DNA from: Paraphysomonas bandaiensis
Lineage: Eukaryota; Chrysophyceae
NCBI GenBank assembly: GCA_965644295.1
Contig: CBFFRP010000068.1
Coordinates: forward strand, 62,001-126,000
Reading direction: 5' to 3'
Length of the DNA: 64,000 bases
The position numbers and the translations under genes were made by a program. Positions 33,706 to 46,772 of the stretch are shown here, in pieces (the stretch's first letter is position 1; every line of letters starts with the position of its first letter). The notes beneath the pieces are model-generated. The model had not been told where the DNA came from. It saw nothing but the letters and a program-made list of their open reading frames with translations, and made no database searches.

Positions 33706-36700
33706 ATGGATATTGGATCGAAATCATTACAAGAAAAAAGAAGACCAAAACGAGGTAATCATTCATATATATATAATTATATGGTTTATATATATATATA
33801 TATAGACGATAATACACAACATACTCCTATAGAAAATGAGGTAAGGATATAATTCTGATCATAGGGAATAAGATTATCATAATGAATTCTAATGTATAGG
33901 ATGATCCTCTACTATCTAGTGATAGAAAAGATCATATAGATACAGAGAAATCTATAGATAAGATTGGAGATGGAGTTATAAGCACAAGTAATAGTAAAAC
34001 ACCCAGATTAAGAAGAAATAGACGTGAAAGAGATACAAAGAATGTAAAAAAACGAGATATTATACTATATCTATGTAATAGTTGTAAATATATGAATAGT
34101 CTACTAGTAATCGTAAGATGGAAGATGATGTTGCTGAAGAAAAGCCGTCAAACAGAGAGAGAGAAGAGATTCCGAATCGTGATAAAGGGTATGGAATCAC
34201 AATATTCTATCGTATTGTTGTCGTCTATAAACGACGTGATATTCCTCTATTAGTTGTAGTATTCTTCTTAAATGTGTGTATGTAGCAGTGATGATTATAC
34301 TCCGAAAGTACCAGAGACTAATCGGATTGGGATTGGTCACGGGGACTGTTGTCTACCTATAAATCGAGTACTCTCTTCTGTTTTTGCTTGTGTTGGACTA
34401 GGTACGGGGTTGCTTATATTGTTCTAATGTATTCAAAATATATAAAATATTTTGAAAACATGAAACACTTCCAATTGTACTTTCTATATATGGTGACAAT
34501 TATACTTGCATTTCAAGGCTACCGCCTAAACGACCCTTCTGAGAGAAAACTTGATCAAAAGTTATGGAGAAAGTAAGTTACTAACTACGTATCCTTGAGT
34601 GGCATAAAACTTCTCTCTTATGTCTACAGAGTAATCGATAGCAAAGCATTCGATTGTGTCAAAGAAAATTGCTTCTCTATTACTATCGGTATTTATATGT
34701 CGTATTTTTTCACTGTTATTATAATTTCTATTGTGTTAATTTCTGCAACAGGGGGCTTGTCAGACCTTCAAGGGATTCTAGGTTCTGCGGTGAAACCATT
34801 CGTGAAAATACATATCGTTGATGCCGATACTGGTAAGTCGGTACAAAATGTGGATGATACAAATCAATATCACATATAATTTCATCATTGTATTGTAGGT
34901 TTGTACGCCGGTGTGAGCGGAAGTACAGGAGGCAGGGTGAACCCCGTCACTACAAGGTATGTATATGTATGTACTATCTTACGCTTTATTGATCACTCGC
35001 TTACTCGACTGCAGGCAAGCACAATTGAGTGGTTCGGCATTTGATGTCGCACGATGGGATGAGGAGATCGTGTTTCCGACCGTGAGATTGGGGTCTGTAG
35101 TTGTTATCAAGTGTTCCATTTAATGTTGTTATGTATTTCAGCGATGTGGTTTCTCCAAGAAGTCTTGTACTCTTTGAAATACTGGATGACCCACCGAAGC
35201 TGTCTCTCCGCCGTGCACAAGCTGGCGCAGTATTGGATGAGGTCAAGAAGTATACCAGGCTTGCTTGGGCGTTTCTGTTACCAGTCGGCCAAGGAGGTGC
35301 TGTGTTCATCACTGGCTATATGAATATATATTCTATGCTTTTTCCGCCCTACTTAAGTGAAATATTTTGCAGTGAATGTAGGATATCCTAGGCACATTAG
35401 TGGTGATGCGAAAAATGAAAAAGAGGGTAAGTCATCGGATTCTCGGGCACGTGTTGGTACGAGGGCAAGAAGTCGTGCTTTGGGAAGAAAGAATGAAGAG
35501 GAGGAGGAAAAAGCTAACACTGGTGACGAAGAAGAGAGAATAGATAAAGGGGATGAAAAAGAACCGGTAGATATCGACCCGAAGCTCTGTGATCTACGTC
35601 TACGCTTGCAACTTTATGAACACCAGTAAGAAATTTTGTGATGTTTGTATTTTTTTATGTCTGTTTGTGACGATTTATCGCTTTCCAATAGTGTGTGGTA
35701 TGTTTGTATATTCAATCCTCTTACTCATATTGCTGCGGCATACCAGAACGGAATCGTTTTCGACCAGAGTGCAAAGAGCGGCCCACGGTTGGCCTGAATG
35801 CCCAGATTCAGCAGACCAGCTTAAGACGTACGCACATGTTTTTGTATAAATTATATTCGACGTATCCTATGTGCTAAGTTTTTGCATTTGAATTCATATG
35901 TGTGGGAAGATGAATAGACGTAAAGTGACGTGGATGTCCCTGTTTGATCGAATTAATACCACAATTTACGTAGAGAGTCACCCAGCAGATACCCTGACAG
36001 CATTCCCGAGGTCTATCTCCAGTATCGGCGGAAGGCTTTGCGGCAGGTATGAACATGCCCTTCCATGATTTCTCCATTTGTTACTTTACTGCCAGATGTC
36101 TAGCATCATGGAAGTGCAAACTGGCTACCGTATACCTGTTGACGGTGTCGGAAGGAAGGATCTTGCTGAGGCGCATGGAGGGGGTGTGGATGACGAGGAC
36201 CAACCCAGGTATTCAATCTGATCTGATTAGCTGTATAGCTCCATCTGAAAGTCTAAATATTTCTGTTATATGTAGGTCTTCACAGGCTCAAGAAGACTTG
36301 GCCAAGAGTCGCCTGAAGTAATTCTGAACTATGAACTTTAACATATCCAATGAGTGGTTTTATGTGTGTAGGGCATCGATATTAAAACGAACCCGTGCAC
36401 CCAACGAACCATGTGTTCTACCGAATAAGCTTTTGCATCGTGTTGATGTTAGTATTGTTGTTGACATCAGTGTATCATACCAATTTAGCAGCTGTGACAT
36501 GCTTGATTATATTATATTGTGTCATGTGGCATATATGTTTAGTGCGATACAACACCTACTCTTGTCAAATGGCCACGTACTTTGGTAGTCTGTCTGTGTG
36601 GTATACTTTACGGGGTTTTCTAGTAGATTATTCATTTTTCACGCGTAGGTCGGTAAAGATGGAGCTATGGTTGTCTCATTTTCCCACAAGGGTCACCTTC

Positions 36701-39353
36701 TAGCAGGTGAGCTTAGTGTATCGGTCAGGGTTTTGTGTACCTATCTGACTACTACTTATCTTAGTTGCTGCGGCCGTCCCGCCAGAAACTATGCCTGGCG
36801 CTCCATTTTCCCCGACCGGTCTTACCAGTCCATTCTCAGGTGTTTGTGTCATGTATTTGTACTTGCGCCCATTAAATGTTGCTCTAGGATGTGTCTACGC
36901 GGTTCGCTTATACGACCCAGACACTGGTGTAGAAGTGTGGTCCGATAACGCTGCCCACTTTGGAGTTATATATGATTTGAAGTAAGAAACTAATATAGGA
37001 AGTAATCATTGTGATGACCTGGGCCTGTAGGTGGTCTATGAATGATGGATATTTGCTATCGTGCTCATCTGATGGGCAATGCAAGGTGACCACCTCATTA
37101 TTCACTCTATATGTCAATAATTAAAGCATTCAGGTGTGGCGTATGAGCGAGGGGCTCCTTCAGCACCAGCACTCGTTGCAACCATCTACCTCGTCCGCAG
37201 GTCGGTTAACTCCATACATTTCACCAGAATACATGAGGTTTGCATACAACAGGTCGTAGGGGTTCGACGTCGTCCCCAATTAGACGGGCGTCCAATCCAT
37301 CAATACCTCCTTCCGCACCTCAGCTGGTGTCTGTTATGGCTCATACACCGCCAGTCTACGTCTATACTGCAGTGTTTCAGGTGTGATTGTAGACTCAGAG
37401 TACTTATATTTATATTTATGTGTATATACGGACGAGAATATTATGATGTATTGTTGCATAGAATATATAGGAGTGTACATCGACGCATATAAACCGAATA
37501 AAGAACTAACGCATTCTTTTACAGGAGTATGGAACTAACGCCCCAGACTGTTCAACTACCGGCCATGCAAAAGTAGTAAGCGGTGGCCATGACGGTAGAT
37601 TACGGTATAGATGAACTTGTAATATTTGTTCATCGCTGAGTGCCTGACCGCTTTGTTACTGACACAGAGTGTGGAGCCAATCAGACTTTGTTGGTGACCT
37701 GACTATTGGAAAATCGCAAGCAAGTAGACAAGATAGTGATGGCGACGTTTTACCACGACCAGGATATGTAGATGTCCCACATATGGGATTTATGGTGCAA
37801 GCACTGGCCATTGACGTTCGTAGCAAGTAATACCAGTCCTTGAAGTTTTGTAGATTGTATTAACACCACTGCGTAGGTATATGTTTTCAGGTGATTCTGG
37901 AGGGAATATATTGATATGGCGACCAGGTTTGTTTTAATTTACCGGTATGGCTTGCATAATATGCATTTATAGATAACTCGGACTGGTATCAGCTGCTGAG
38001 AAAATTCAAGAAGGGTAAGTGGCATATATCATTTTTGCTTGCACCATCTGGAGCCCTAATTGATATTGGTTTAAGACGACTTATGTGGTCGGAGTATATG
38101 CAGTATGACTGTATACCCAGACAAAGCTAAGGGTTATCTTCTGGTTCTGGCAAGACCAAGTCTCACAGATGCCCCAAACGCTTCTGATGGTGGAGGAACC
38201 ACAGGGGGCGCAATGGCACTCTCATCGACTCTGTTGAAAATGTACGACCTGGGAACATATAGGTATGTTCCTTTACCAAACCAGGTAGGATATATGAGAT
38301 TTGTAACTGGCGCTGTGATTAGGGCGCAACATAACTTTCATGGGGCGACGGTATCGGAGGCGTTTAGTAGAGCTACATTTTCAGCTGATGGAAGGTATTA
38401 TCATTTACTTCATGTAGTGATGTGTGTAACAGTTTTGTAGGTATGCGATATGTGGTTGTGTGGGTAAAACGACAGAAGGGTTGGAAAAATATTACCTCGG
38501 CGCTTGGGACAGCCAGACTGGAACGCCTCAACAATCGAATATAGCTGGTGAGTGTTGACGTCATTTTCTAGTGTTTTGATTTACATTTTCTTTGTGCTTG
38601 GTAGGAGTAATAACCTACCCGTACTTACCTCGATGTGTGTCCTGGCACCCATCGCAGCACATGATGGCTGTCGCTATGGTTCGTATCGTTGAAAGTATAT
38701 TAAATCGTGGACTAATATTCGGTAGGTGGGATGTGGAGCGGCTGTGGGAATATACTGTGCAAATAAAGATAGGTAGACGCTTTGAAGTGTGGACTTGTGT
38801 AATTCTGTGTACTAATATCCATCTAGGGCAGAGAATGCAGCGCGTCAACTAGAAACCTTTGAATCATCTAGTTCTGAGTTAGCTAGTGATGGTGATGACA
38901 GGCTCAGTAGTGAGCGCCTCCGTTCCAGTTCCTCTAAACTTTCTGTTGTTGAAAAAATGAAACTTAAAGTTGGCAAGAAAGTAGTCACTAGTCCATCACG
39001 GAAATCAAAGGATGAAGGTAAGGATATCCTGTGAGGCATTCCACGATTGGGGTATTCCTGTTCCGTAGACTACTAACTTTTTCTGTATTCTGTTAACTGT
39101 ATTCAACAGGGGGTTCACGTAGGGGATCTACTGATGATACTCAAAGTGACTCTATGTCAGTTCAAGAAAAGCGGGCAGCTCGCACAATGTAAGTTAATTG
39201 TAGCTTTTTCTTCTCGTGTCGTAGATTGTTAGGTGCATTTTCTCTGTGAGGTAATTCATTTCGTTATCATGTTGCCACAGGGAAATTTTGGAGAGGATTC
39301 GAGCCGTCAGGGCTAAGCGAGAAGCAATTGAAGGGAAAGTAAAAGAGAAATAA
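33706..39353 (+). CDS. AHI1: Jouberin (AHI1) homologue, WD40 ciliary transition-zone protein
   Basis: A gene of roughly 25 or more small exons from the ATG at 33706 to the TAA at 39351-39353. The basic, disordered N-terminus leads to an AHI1-type C2-like domain: VKIHIVDADTG, AFDVARWDEEIVFPT, RSLVLFEILDDPP, RLAWAFLLPVG and CDLRLRLQLYEHQ. The hallmark linker RAPNEPCVLPNKLLHRVD follows. WD40 blades then include MVVSFSHKGHLLA, YAVRLYDPDTGVEVW, FGVIYDLKWSMNDGYLLSCSSDGQCKVWRMSEG, VVSGGHDGRLRVWS, YMFSGDSGGNILIWR and ATFSADGRYAICG. The C-terminus is charged, with no SH3 domain visible (human AHI1 has one). Jouberin acts at the basal body/transition zone, so the organism very likely makes cilia. Exact exon borders were not all resolved. 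Confidence 0.88.
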
Positions 39354-41073
39354 ATGTACTAATTTTTGTGGAGGTCTACTGTGTGGTGTTATTAGATTAT
39401 ATTCTTTTCTATGTACATTGATAATGTAGAGTGCTGTTATGGCCACGTTTTTATGTGTGGACAGAAGTAAATTGCTACTTATTTCACCCTAATGTGTTGC
39501 AAGAAACTTGTGTCGTCAGTAAATTTGTGAATGCGGTAAGTACTATGCTAGTGATAAAGTAGTAGTTCATACTTCGTGCCATGAAGGTGATAGAATGCAT
39601 TTTCTGTCATCTATAATCAATAATGCTTTAAAACTAAAACGTTGCTTTTATACGCATACACATACATTCCCGATAATATTACTGAACTACTCTAAGCTCA
39701 TGCTCAGAGTACTTATAAGTTTCTAAGACATAGGACCATGCAAATAGAGTCGAGAGTCTAACACATTGAGGTTTCTCTAGACTAATCGCTCTAAATGTTA
39801 GAACGAACGAAATGGTGATAAGAAGAATTTGATGATTTGCAAAAATTAGACAAATAAATAAACGATTCCCTCGTTCTGCCGTATGTTCGGTCAAAAAATA
39901 AGCTTACTTTCATCCTTATTATTACTACTAACCAACAAATTTATTCTTCTCTTGTGAACATGTTAACACAAGTGTATATGTCTGTATATTCATTGATAAT
40001 GAAGTTAAATAAAAACGTAATGAATGTATAATAGAAATAGAATCTTCTTCAGTCTCTTCGGTTCGTAAGATTAATATATTCTACTATTAACTGCTGTACT
40101 CTTCATATTATATCTTATTTAAATCTTCTGTATGTATGTATGTATGTATGTATGTATGTATGTATGTATGTATGTATGTATGTTCACAAACCTCCCAAAT
40201 CGTTGCAACACACGTGTCGTTTCGCTCATGCCATAATTCTCGTGCTCTGCCTCGCCCAACAGGTTTCGGCTCTAGCCCCAGGTGATTTCGATTCTTCATC
40301 AGCAGATGAATTTTGATCTTCTGAGCTGATATCTCAGCCTGATATTTGTCAAACTTCAGCACCTTGCTGTCCTCCTTCGCCTCATCAGAGAGCTACCACT
40401 CGCTACCATGTTAGAATATTGGACATTTCACTTAAGTTAACTTTCCTCTACACGTAAATCTTAACCTTGCTTTGTTAAACACAGTGCACTTTCAACTAAG
40501 AAATTATAATTGTTAATCGGAACACATCACTACATATTCGTGTAACATCTCTCTGGCAAAACACCTGTTATCAGCAACAGCTGTTTATCATATGTTCATC
40601 AGTCAGTCCTTTATAATCTCTGAACATATTGGTACTACTACCCGTTACACCTATAAGTTGACTTCACCTATTGCACACTATTAACTCACTTCAATTGCAC
40701 AATATATCACATCATAATGCAGAACTAAACATTCTTTGAGTAACGGTTATAATTCAAATATCTTTAAAACTACTGCTTCTAATTGCTCACAAACAGCAAA
40801 ACTCAACAGAATCACGTACCAAAAGATTTGGCTGCATCTAATTATAAACTACAAGATATCTAGCTAGAACAATGGGATGCATCAATTTTTGCAGTGCAGC
40901 ACACAACTGAGAAATGCACAGGTGGTTCAAACCAAGCGGCTAACAGTTAGTAGGTTGTTCAGTTTCTTAATTAGCAACAAAAGCAGGATATTATGCCACA
41001 CTGCAGATACAAAAATTCAGAAATTCAAAACAACTGAATAGCACAATTGACGTTTTCCGTCAGACAAGTTGTA
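39354..41073. other. Intergenic; microsatellite and one doubtful frame
   Basis: 40130-40182 is a (TATG)n tract. Next to it a minus-strand frame (40108-40362) contains LLMKNRNHLGLEPKPVGRGRARELWHERN; this looks protein-like but is isolated and unrecognised, so it is recorded here rather than as a gene. No other feature is supported. Confidence 0.4.
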
Positions 41074-42999
41074 TCAATTCGATGATTGCAATACATTTTT
41101 TGTTTCCGGCGAAGAAAAAACATCAAGTTTACCATCCACTGGCCCTTGAGATAGAGATGATTTGTGACCACGGTATCGGCAGCAATATGCACAACACCCA
41201 CACACGCCGCAACAACCCGCAATCGCGATGAAAATAAATCCAATGATCCAGGCAGCCTTCATTTCGGTTTTGCAATAACGTACGTGGCCTTCAATCTTAA
41301 TAAAACAGTTGAAAAGATCTTCGTTTGCCCCACAGTTTTCGTCATCATCATAATAAGGATCATTCGTGCCAAAATCGTCACAGACACACATATCGCACTT
41401 AATGTACTTTCCCTCATCGTTTGAAGCATCATGAAAACAATCTGTAGCAGGACCACACATAGAGTCGTACATACTGGTTGGAGCTGCAGTTGGAGTTCTC
41501 ATAGAGGATAAGGTGTAACGCACATACAGGCTGCTTCCTTCATACTCACAAAATGCTCCCACATCACTCGTGGCAATTACCTCAACCTGAAGATTGCCGT
41601 TGATATCAACCAGTTGATCAATTTCTAACTGTCGAAAACACTTATAGAAAGCTTCTCCACAAGCATCGTCAGGGTTACACACACCATAACCCACTCCATT
41701 GACGGTAACATTAGCGTACTCATTAAACCCATCAAAATCTGTAGGAAACACCTCCACAGTGAGATATTTAGGGTGCATTGTATCAACTGCAGTAAATGTA
41801 TATTTCACTCCTTCATCAGGTTCAGTTGTTCCTCCTTCCCATTCCCGTATTGATACGGTAGGTGATGTAGGAGAATGGGTAGGGGTAGAAGTAGGTGTTG
41901 GTGTATTACTATACCATCGGATGCTGTCGTCTCCATATGAAGCAGACAGAATATCAATTGTGGAGTCACCATCAATATCAACAGCATACACAGAACGCAC
42001 TGAGGAAGCACTAGCTGTTATAGTGTGAGGTGTGAATGACTGAAAACCATTATTCTCATACCACACAACTGAATTCAAGTATCTCAGAGCAGACACTACA
42101 TCCATATCACCATCACCATCAATATCAGATGCATACACGGAATATGCACCATCAGCAGATGACTGTATGGTATGTGCTGTAAATGATTGAAAACCATTGT
42201 TCTCATACCAGACCACCTTATTTTCATCGTACGATGCAGATAATACGTCAATGTCGCCATCATTATCCATGTCAATAGCATAGACAGCACCAACTTGGCT
42301 GCTCGATATAATATGACTTTCAAAATTTTCAGAACCATCATTCTCATGCCAGTGAAGACCATTAGTAAGACTGTAGGCAGATAGTATATCTATGTCACCA
42401 TCACCATCCATATCAATAGCATACACAGCTTTGGCACTATTAAGTGTATTCGCTATTCTGTGTGTAGTGAAACTCTGCAACCCGTTATTCTCATACCAAT
42501 TAAGTTCCCCGTCATCCTCTGAAGCAGCAAGAACGTCAATATCTCCATCGTTATCCATGTCAATGGCAAACACCGAGCGCGCCCCATGGGACGTGGGGCC
42601 AATTACATGCTGCGTAAACGCCTGAGCTCCATCATTCTCAAACCATAACACATCATCGCCTATATTCGCAGCAGCAATAACGTCAATGTCATTATCTCCA
42701 TCCATGTCTATAGCAAACACACAGTATGCGCCATCGGCAGTGGTGGATATGTCATGCACTATCCAAGCACTACCCACTCCATTGTTCTCATACCACGCTA
42801 TCCTATCATCCATGTAGGATGCAGACAGGACATCCATATCTCCATCTCCATCCATGTCGATTGCAAACACTGATTCGGCTCCATCTGCAGTGGAGGATAT
42901 AGTGTTAGTGGTGAAAGACGCGGCATAGCTTTGGCTTGTGTACAATGCATGCAGAGCAAGCACAACGAGATGTTGCATCTGGGACAACTGGGGTAACAT
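41074..42999 (-). CDS. FG-GAP/VCBS-like repeat surface protein with C-terminal membrane anchor
   Basis: Single-exon protein. I choose the Met at 42999 because it starts a clean signal peptide (MQHLVVLALHALYTSQSYA region); an upstream in-frame Met at 43095 would add 32 residues without signal character. Seven tandem units of about 46 residues follow, each with DMDGDGDMDVLSA- and WYENNG-type motifs. These are FG-GAP/VCBS-type beta-propeller blades with Ca2+-binding DxDxDG loops, forming a probable seven-bladed propeller. Then come a PTPTSTPTHSP linker, a Cys-containing domain (VKYTFTAVDTMHPKYLTVEVFP...), a Cys-rich module (CGPATDC...CDMCVCDDFG) and a membrane span (AAWIIGFIFIAIAGCCGVCGCCAYCC) with a short cytoplasmic tail. 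It is likely an adhesion or recognition protein. Confidence 0.85.
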   Translation of the reverse strand: MLPQLSQMQHLVVLALHALYTSQSYAASFTTNTISSTADGAESVFAIDMDGDGDMDVLSASYMDDRIAWYENNGVGSAWIVHDISTTADGAYCVFAIDMDGDNDIDVIAAANIGDDVLWFENDGAQAFTQHVIGPTSHGARSVFAIDMDNDGDIDVLAASEDDGELNWYENNGLQSFTTHRIANTLNSAKAVYAIDMDGDGDIDILSAYSLTNGLHWHENDGSENFESHIISSSQVGAVYAIDMDNDGDIDVLSASYDENKVVWYENNGFQSFTAHTIQSSADGAYSVYASDIDGDGDMDVVSALRYLNSVVWYENNGFQSFTPHTITASASSVRSVYAVDIDGDSTIDILSASYGDDSIRWYSNTPTPTSTPTHSPTSPTVSIREWEGGTTEPDEGVKYTFTAVDTMHPKYLTVEVFPTDFDGFNEYANVTVNGVGYGVCNPDDACGEAFYKCFRQLEIDQLVDINGNLQVEVIATSDVGAFCEYEGSSLYVRYTLSSMRTPTAAPTSMYDSMCGPATDCFHDASNDEGKYIKCDMCVCDDFGTNDPYYDDDENCGANEDLFNCFIKIEGHVRYCKTEMKAAWIIGFIFIAIAGCCGVCGCCAYCCRYRGHKSSLSQGPVDGKLDVFSSPETKNVLQSSN

Positions 43000-43120
43000 T
43001 GCAGCTATATTCAAGGGTTTGAGAGATAGACTTAATTGAGCATGCTGGATGCTGCGAATATACATACATATATATACATATGGGACACAGACCACATAAA
43101 AGAAAATTCCTCAACATGGA

Positions 43121-43655
43121 CATACATACATACATACATACATACATACATACATACATACATACATACATACATACATACATACATACATACATACATA
43201 CATACATACATACATACATACATACATACATACATACATACATACATACATACATACATACATACATACATACATACATACATACATACATACATACATA
43301 CATACATACATACATACATACATACATACATACATACATACATACATACATACATACATACATACATACATACATACATACATACATACATACATACATA
43401 CATACATACATACATACATACATACATACATACATACATACATACATACATACATACATACATACATACATACATACATACATACATACATACATACATA
43501 CATACATACATACATACATACATACATACATACATACATACATACATACATACATACATACATACATACATACATACATACATACATACATACATACATA
43601 CATACATACATACATACATACATACATACATACATACATACATACATACATACAT
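43121..43655. repeat. (CATA)n microsatellite, about 133 copies
   Basis: About 535 bp of essentially pure CATA/TATG tetranucleotide. It lies 120 bp upstream of the FG-GAP gene start, in its likely promoter or 5'UTR. It produces long artificial frames (IHTY and MYVC repeats) on both strands. Confidence 0.97.
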
Positions 43656-44254
43656 GTAGTTACGACGTAGGTACATATAGGAAATCCTACAGTAGAAAGT
43701 CCTACAACAAACTGTATACAGGATCAGTCGTAGGCTAGGTTGAAATGCAGTGTTGAACTACAAGATGAAGAAGAGCACATATAGGTATTGAAAGTGACCC
43801 ATATGCCCATCAATCCAATACATACATACATACTTACATACATCCCCATACATATATATATACATACATACATTCTTATCATATGAGTATACATCCCCCA
43901 TATCACACACTATCATACCTCTCTTTAACCTCATTTCCTATTAAACTAAATACTTCTCTACTAATAAACCCCTTATCTCCCCTCTCTAGCCCTCTCTAAC
44001 CCTCTTTTACTCCCTCTAGTTCTCTGTAACCCTCTATATCCCTCTATATCCCTCTATATCCCTCTATATCCCTCTATATCCCTCTATAGCCTTCTATAGC
44101 CCTCTCTATTCTTCTCTAACCCTCTTTTGCTCCTCTAGTCCTCTCTAACCCTCTATAGCCCTCTCTTACCCCTCTCCAACCCTCCTTACCCTCTCTAGTC
44201 CTCTATAGCCCTCTCTAACCCTCTCTAGCCACTCTATACACTATAATCATATAT
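43656..44254. repeat. Pyrimidine-rich CCCTCT minisatellite region
   Basis: About 43970-44235 is built of degenerate CCCTCTATAT / CCCTCTCTAAC decamers, with five near-perfect CCCTCTATAT units at about 44030-44090. It lies directly upstream of the oxidoreductase ATG at 44255. 43820-43870 has a further short CATA tract. Confidence 0.8.
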
Positions 44255-46772
44255 ATGAAATCAGAACATATCAAACTCTTAGATAACAAATCTTTTCATA
44301 GTACTAAACATAATCAACAAGATATTTTTGAACCAATCTTATTAAAAACTGTATGGCCTGTATTAGGATCTATCTTATTCATATTACTACTCATATCTCT
44401 ATTACATATAAGTAGATTCACTCCATCAGTATCTTCTGCTATTACTACTGTATCATTAATATCGAATCCATCACTTAAATGGGGTATTGCTGGATTAGGA
44501 AGAATATCTATAGATTTTGCAACTGCTCTTCATATTGCTGGTATTTTCATATCCTTTCTTTCTTATCTATTCATTATTAGTATATAGGGGCAAATTTAAC
44601 ATCTGTTGCTGCGGGAAGTTTACCGAACAGAAAGGAAAGAGCGGATGCTTTTGGAAGTATATTTAATGTTCCACACACGAATTGCTATGGCAGTTATGAA
44701 GAACTTGCAAATGACCCTCTTGTGGACATTGTTTACATAGGAAACACCAACCAGCTCCACTATAAAACTGCAATTATGCTTATTGAGGCCAATAAACATG
44801 TTCTCGTTGAAAAGGTGGTTGTATATATGATGTTGCTACAACTATAATGTGTTAATATGTATAGCCAACTTCGATGACAACAGAAGAAACAGTAAAAATG
44901 ATTTATGCAGCAAGACAGAAGGTGATACTATGACAGTTAATTCAATAATTCAGTAATGAGTCAATTAGGGCGTTTTCTTTGGCACAAACTATTGGAGTAA
45001 GTCTTACATTATCTCTTATTTTGACTGTGTAAGTCTTATATCCACATAGCGAGATTCTTTCCAGCAGTCGTTCACGCCAGAGAGCAAATGGAAGCCGGTT
45101 GTATAGGAGACGTTGTGAGTGTACGAGGAGATTTCGGATTTCAGGTGTGGGGCTAGAAAGAAGCTATATATACTTTTAGAGTAGTGGTTATATCAGATTT
45201 AAGATGTTTCCGTGTTTGGGTGCTGAGTAGATTGACATGCTCTTGTATGTCGCTTTAGGCTGAGCCTGATACGAACGATCGATTCTTAAACCCAATTACA
45301 GGAGGAGGTGAATATTAATCTTTATTTCCTTACACGGATTGCTGATGCGATATAGTGCAACATATAGTTTGTTAATATCGTGTACTCGCCCAGGTGCTAT
45401 GCTAGATATGGGTTGCTACCTGGTTCAATTTGCAACTCTAGCTCTAGATGCAGTTGTGGCATACAAGTCCACTGTTACATCAAAATTGGCTGTGTATGAG
45501 TCTGACACCTTAAAGCTTGGAATTAGAAGCCCAGATCACATTGAAGCAGATGGTGAAGTTGGAAATGATGGAGTAGACTTAGAAATGTCCTTCCTCCTTA
45601 AGGTGCAGATTGTTTTATGTTACATTGAGTGTGCTTGTACTTGCTCTATATTGTCTCTGTTATAGTCTCGAAATAGACGTAGTATTAGCGTGAAGTATAC
45701 ATGCAGTGGACGTCATTTCCTTACTTATATATTTCTGCCATTATTTCAGTGGGCGTCAGACAGCGACGTACAGGGAGCTAGCACGGTATCAAGACTTCAG
45801 AGCAAATATAGTGACGTTGGGCGATTCCGAGGTTTATCAGGTCTATTTTCTACAAGTCTGAGAAGAGCTTCACCTTTTACTGTGGAGGTATGTAGTACAG
45901 GAACTAAATATTTATAAGCTGTATTTATAGTTTACTTCGTCCTAGTAGCTTATAGTGTACTTATTTTTGCAAAGAGTATTTTTTTGCTGCTGTGTTCAAT
46001 TATTCAAGGGTAATATTGATGCTCGTTTTTGATTTCTAATATATAGATCATGGGAACACATGGGTTTATAAACATAGACAGTCCAGCCAATTGCCCCTCC
46101 CGCAGTGTGGTGAATGTTGGAAGTGATGCGTATGCCGATAAAAGCCCTTCTGTGTTTCCCACTGAAGACATCTGTAATAAGGTTAAAAATAATCATATGT
46201 ATGGTGATATTTTGAAGCGTGAAATATGTATGAATTTAAGGTGGATACTTTATTTCTACAGTTGTGTATGTATACTTCGTGGAAACCAAAGTATTGTAAC
46301 ATTCGATTTTATACGTTTGTTACAGAATTCTATTGGATCTAACGTATTTGAATCTCCTCTTCCAGCCCGCCCAGCTCAATTTGGAGTGAGTTCAATTTCA
46401 CCATTCATAGATGGAAGTATATATAACTCTGTATTGACTATTACTCTGTATATACATTATACACGCGATTTTATGCAAATGATGCACTGGTGTTTTGTTA
46501 ATGGTGGTGTATGTTGCAGCGTCAGCAGTACGCAGGAACTACTGGATTTGTGTATATTATATCCGCCATAGAGAGGTGTTTCGTTTCCTCATATGCGGCA
46601 AACGGAACAATGGGATGTTTAGAACTGCCAGAACTCACAGCTGAAGAGCAGGTGAATATCAACATAAGTGCGTATAGTTTTGTCTTAAGTTGTGATACAG
46701 GTTCTAATCATGAGCATTACAGAAGATGTGCGTATAAAAGGAGGAAATTATAATATAAGTTCTGCAGAATGA
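44255..46772 (+). CDS. Gfo/Idh/MocA-family oxidoreductase with N-terminal membrane anchor
   Basis: About ten exons from the ATG at 44255 to the TGA at 46770-46772. Residues about 32-53 form a single membrane span (VWPVLGSILFILLLISLLHIS), placing the enzyme on a membrane. Then comes a Rossmann NAD(P)-binding start, KWGIAGLGRISIDFATAL (GxGxx motif), with DIVYIGNTNQLHYKTAI and the conserved KHVLVEKPTSMTTEE (EKP motif with catalytic Lys). The C-terminal sheet domain includes FFPAVVHAREQMEAGCIGDVVSVRGDFGFQ, GGAMLDMGCYLVQFA and GTHGFINIDSP. The order and motifs resemble dimeric dihydrodiol dehydrogenase/xylose dehydrogenase-like members. The substrate is unknown. Family members are usually soluble, so the anchor is unusual. 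Confidence 0.82.

Noticed and set aside
40108-40362. Minus-strand frame with KNRNHLGLEPKPVGRGRARELWHERN
   Set aside because: Possibly an isolated exon or repeat remnant, but no partner exons or family were found and half is microsatellite translation.
43032-43676. Long frames of repeated IHTY or MYVC on both strands
   Set aside because: They are translations of the CATA microsatellite and have no coding support.
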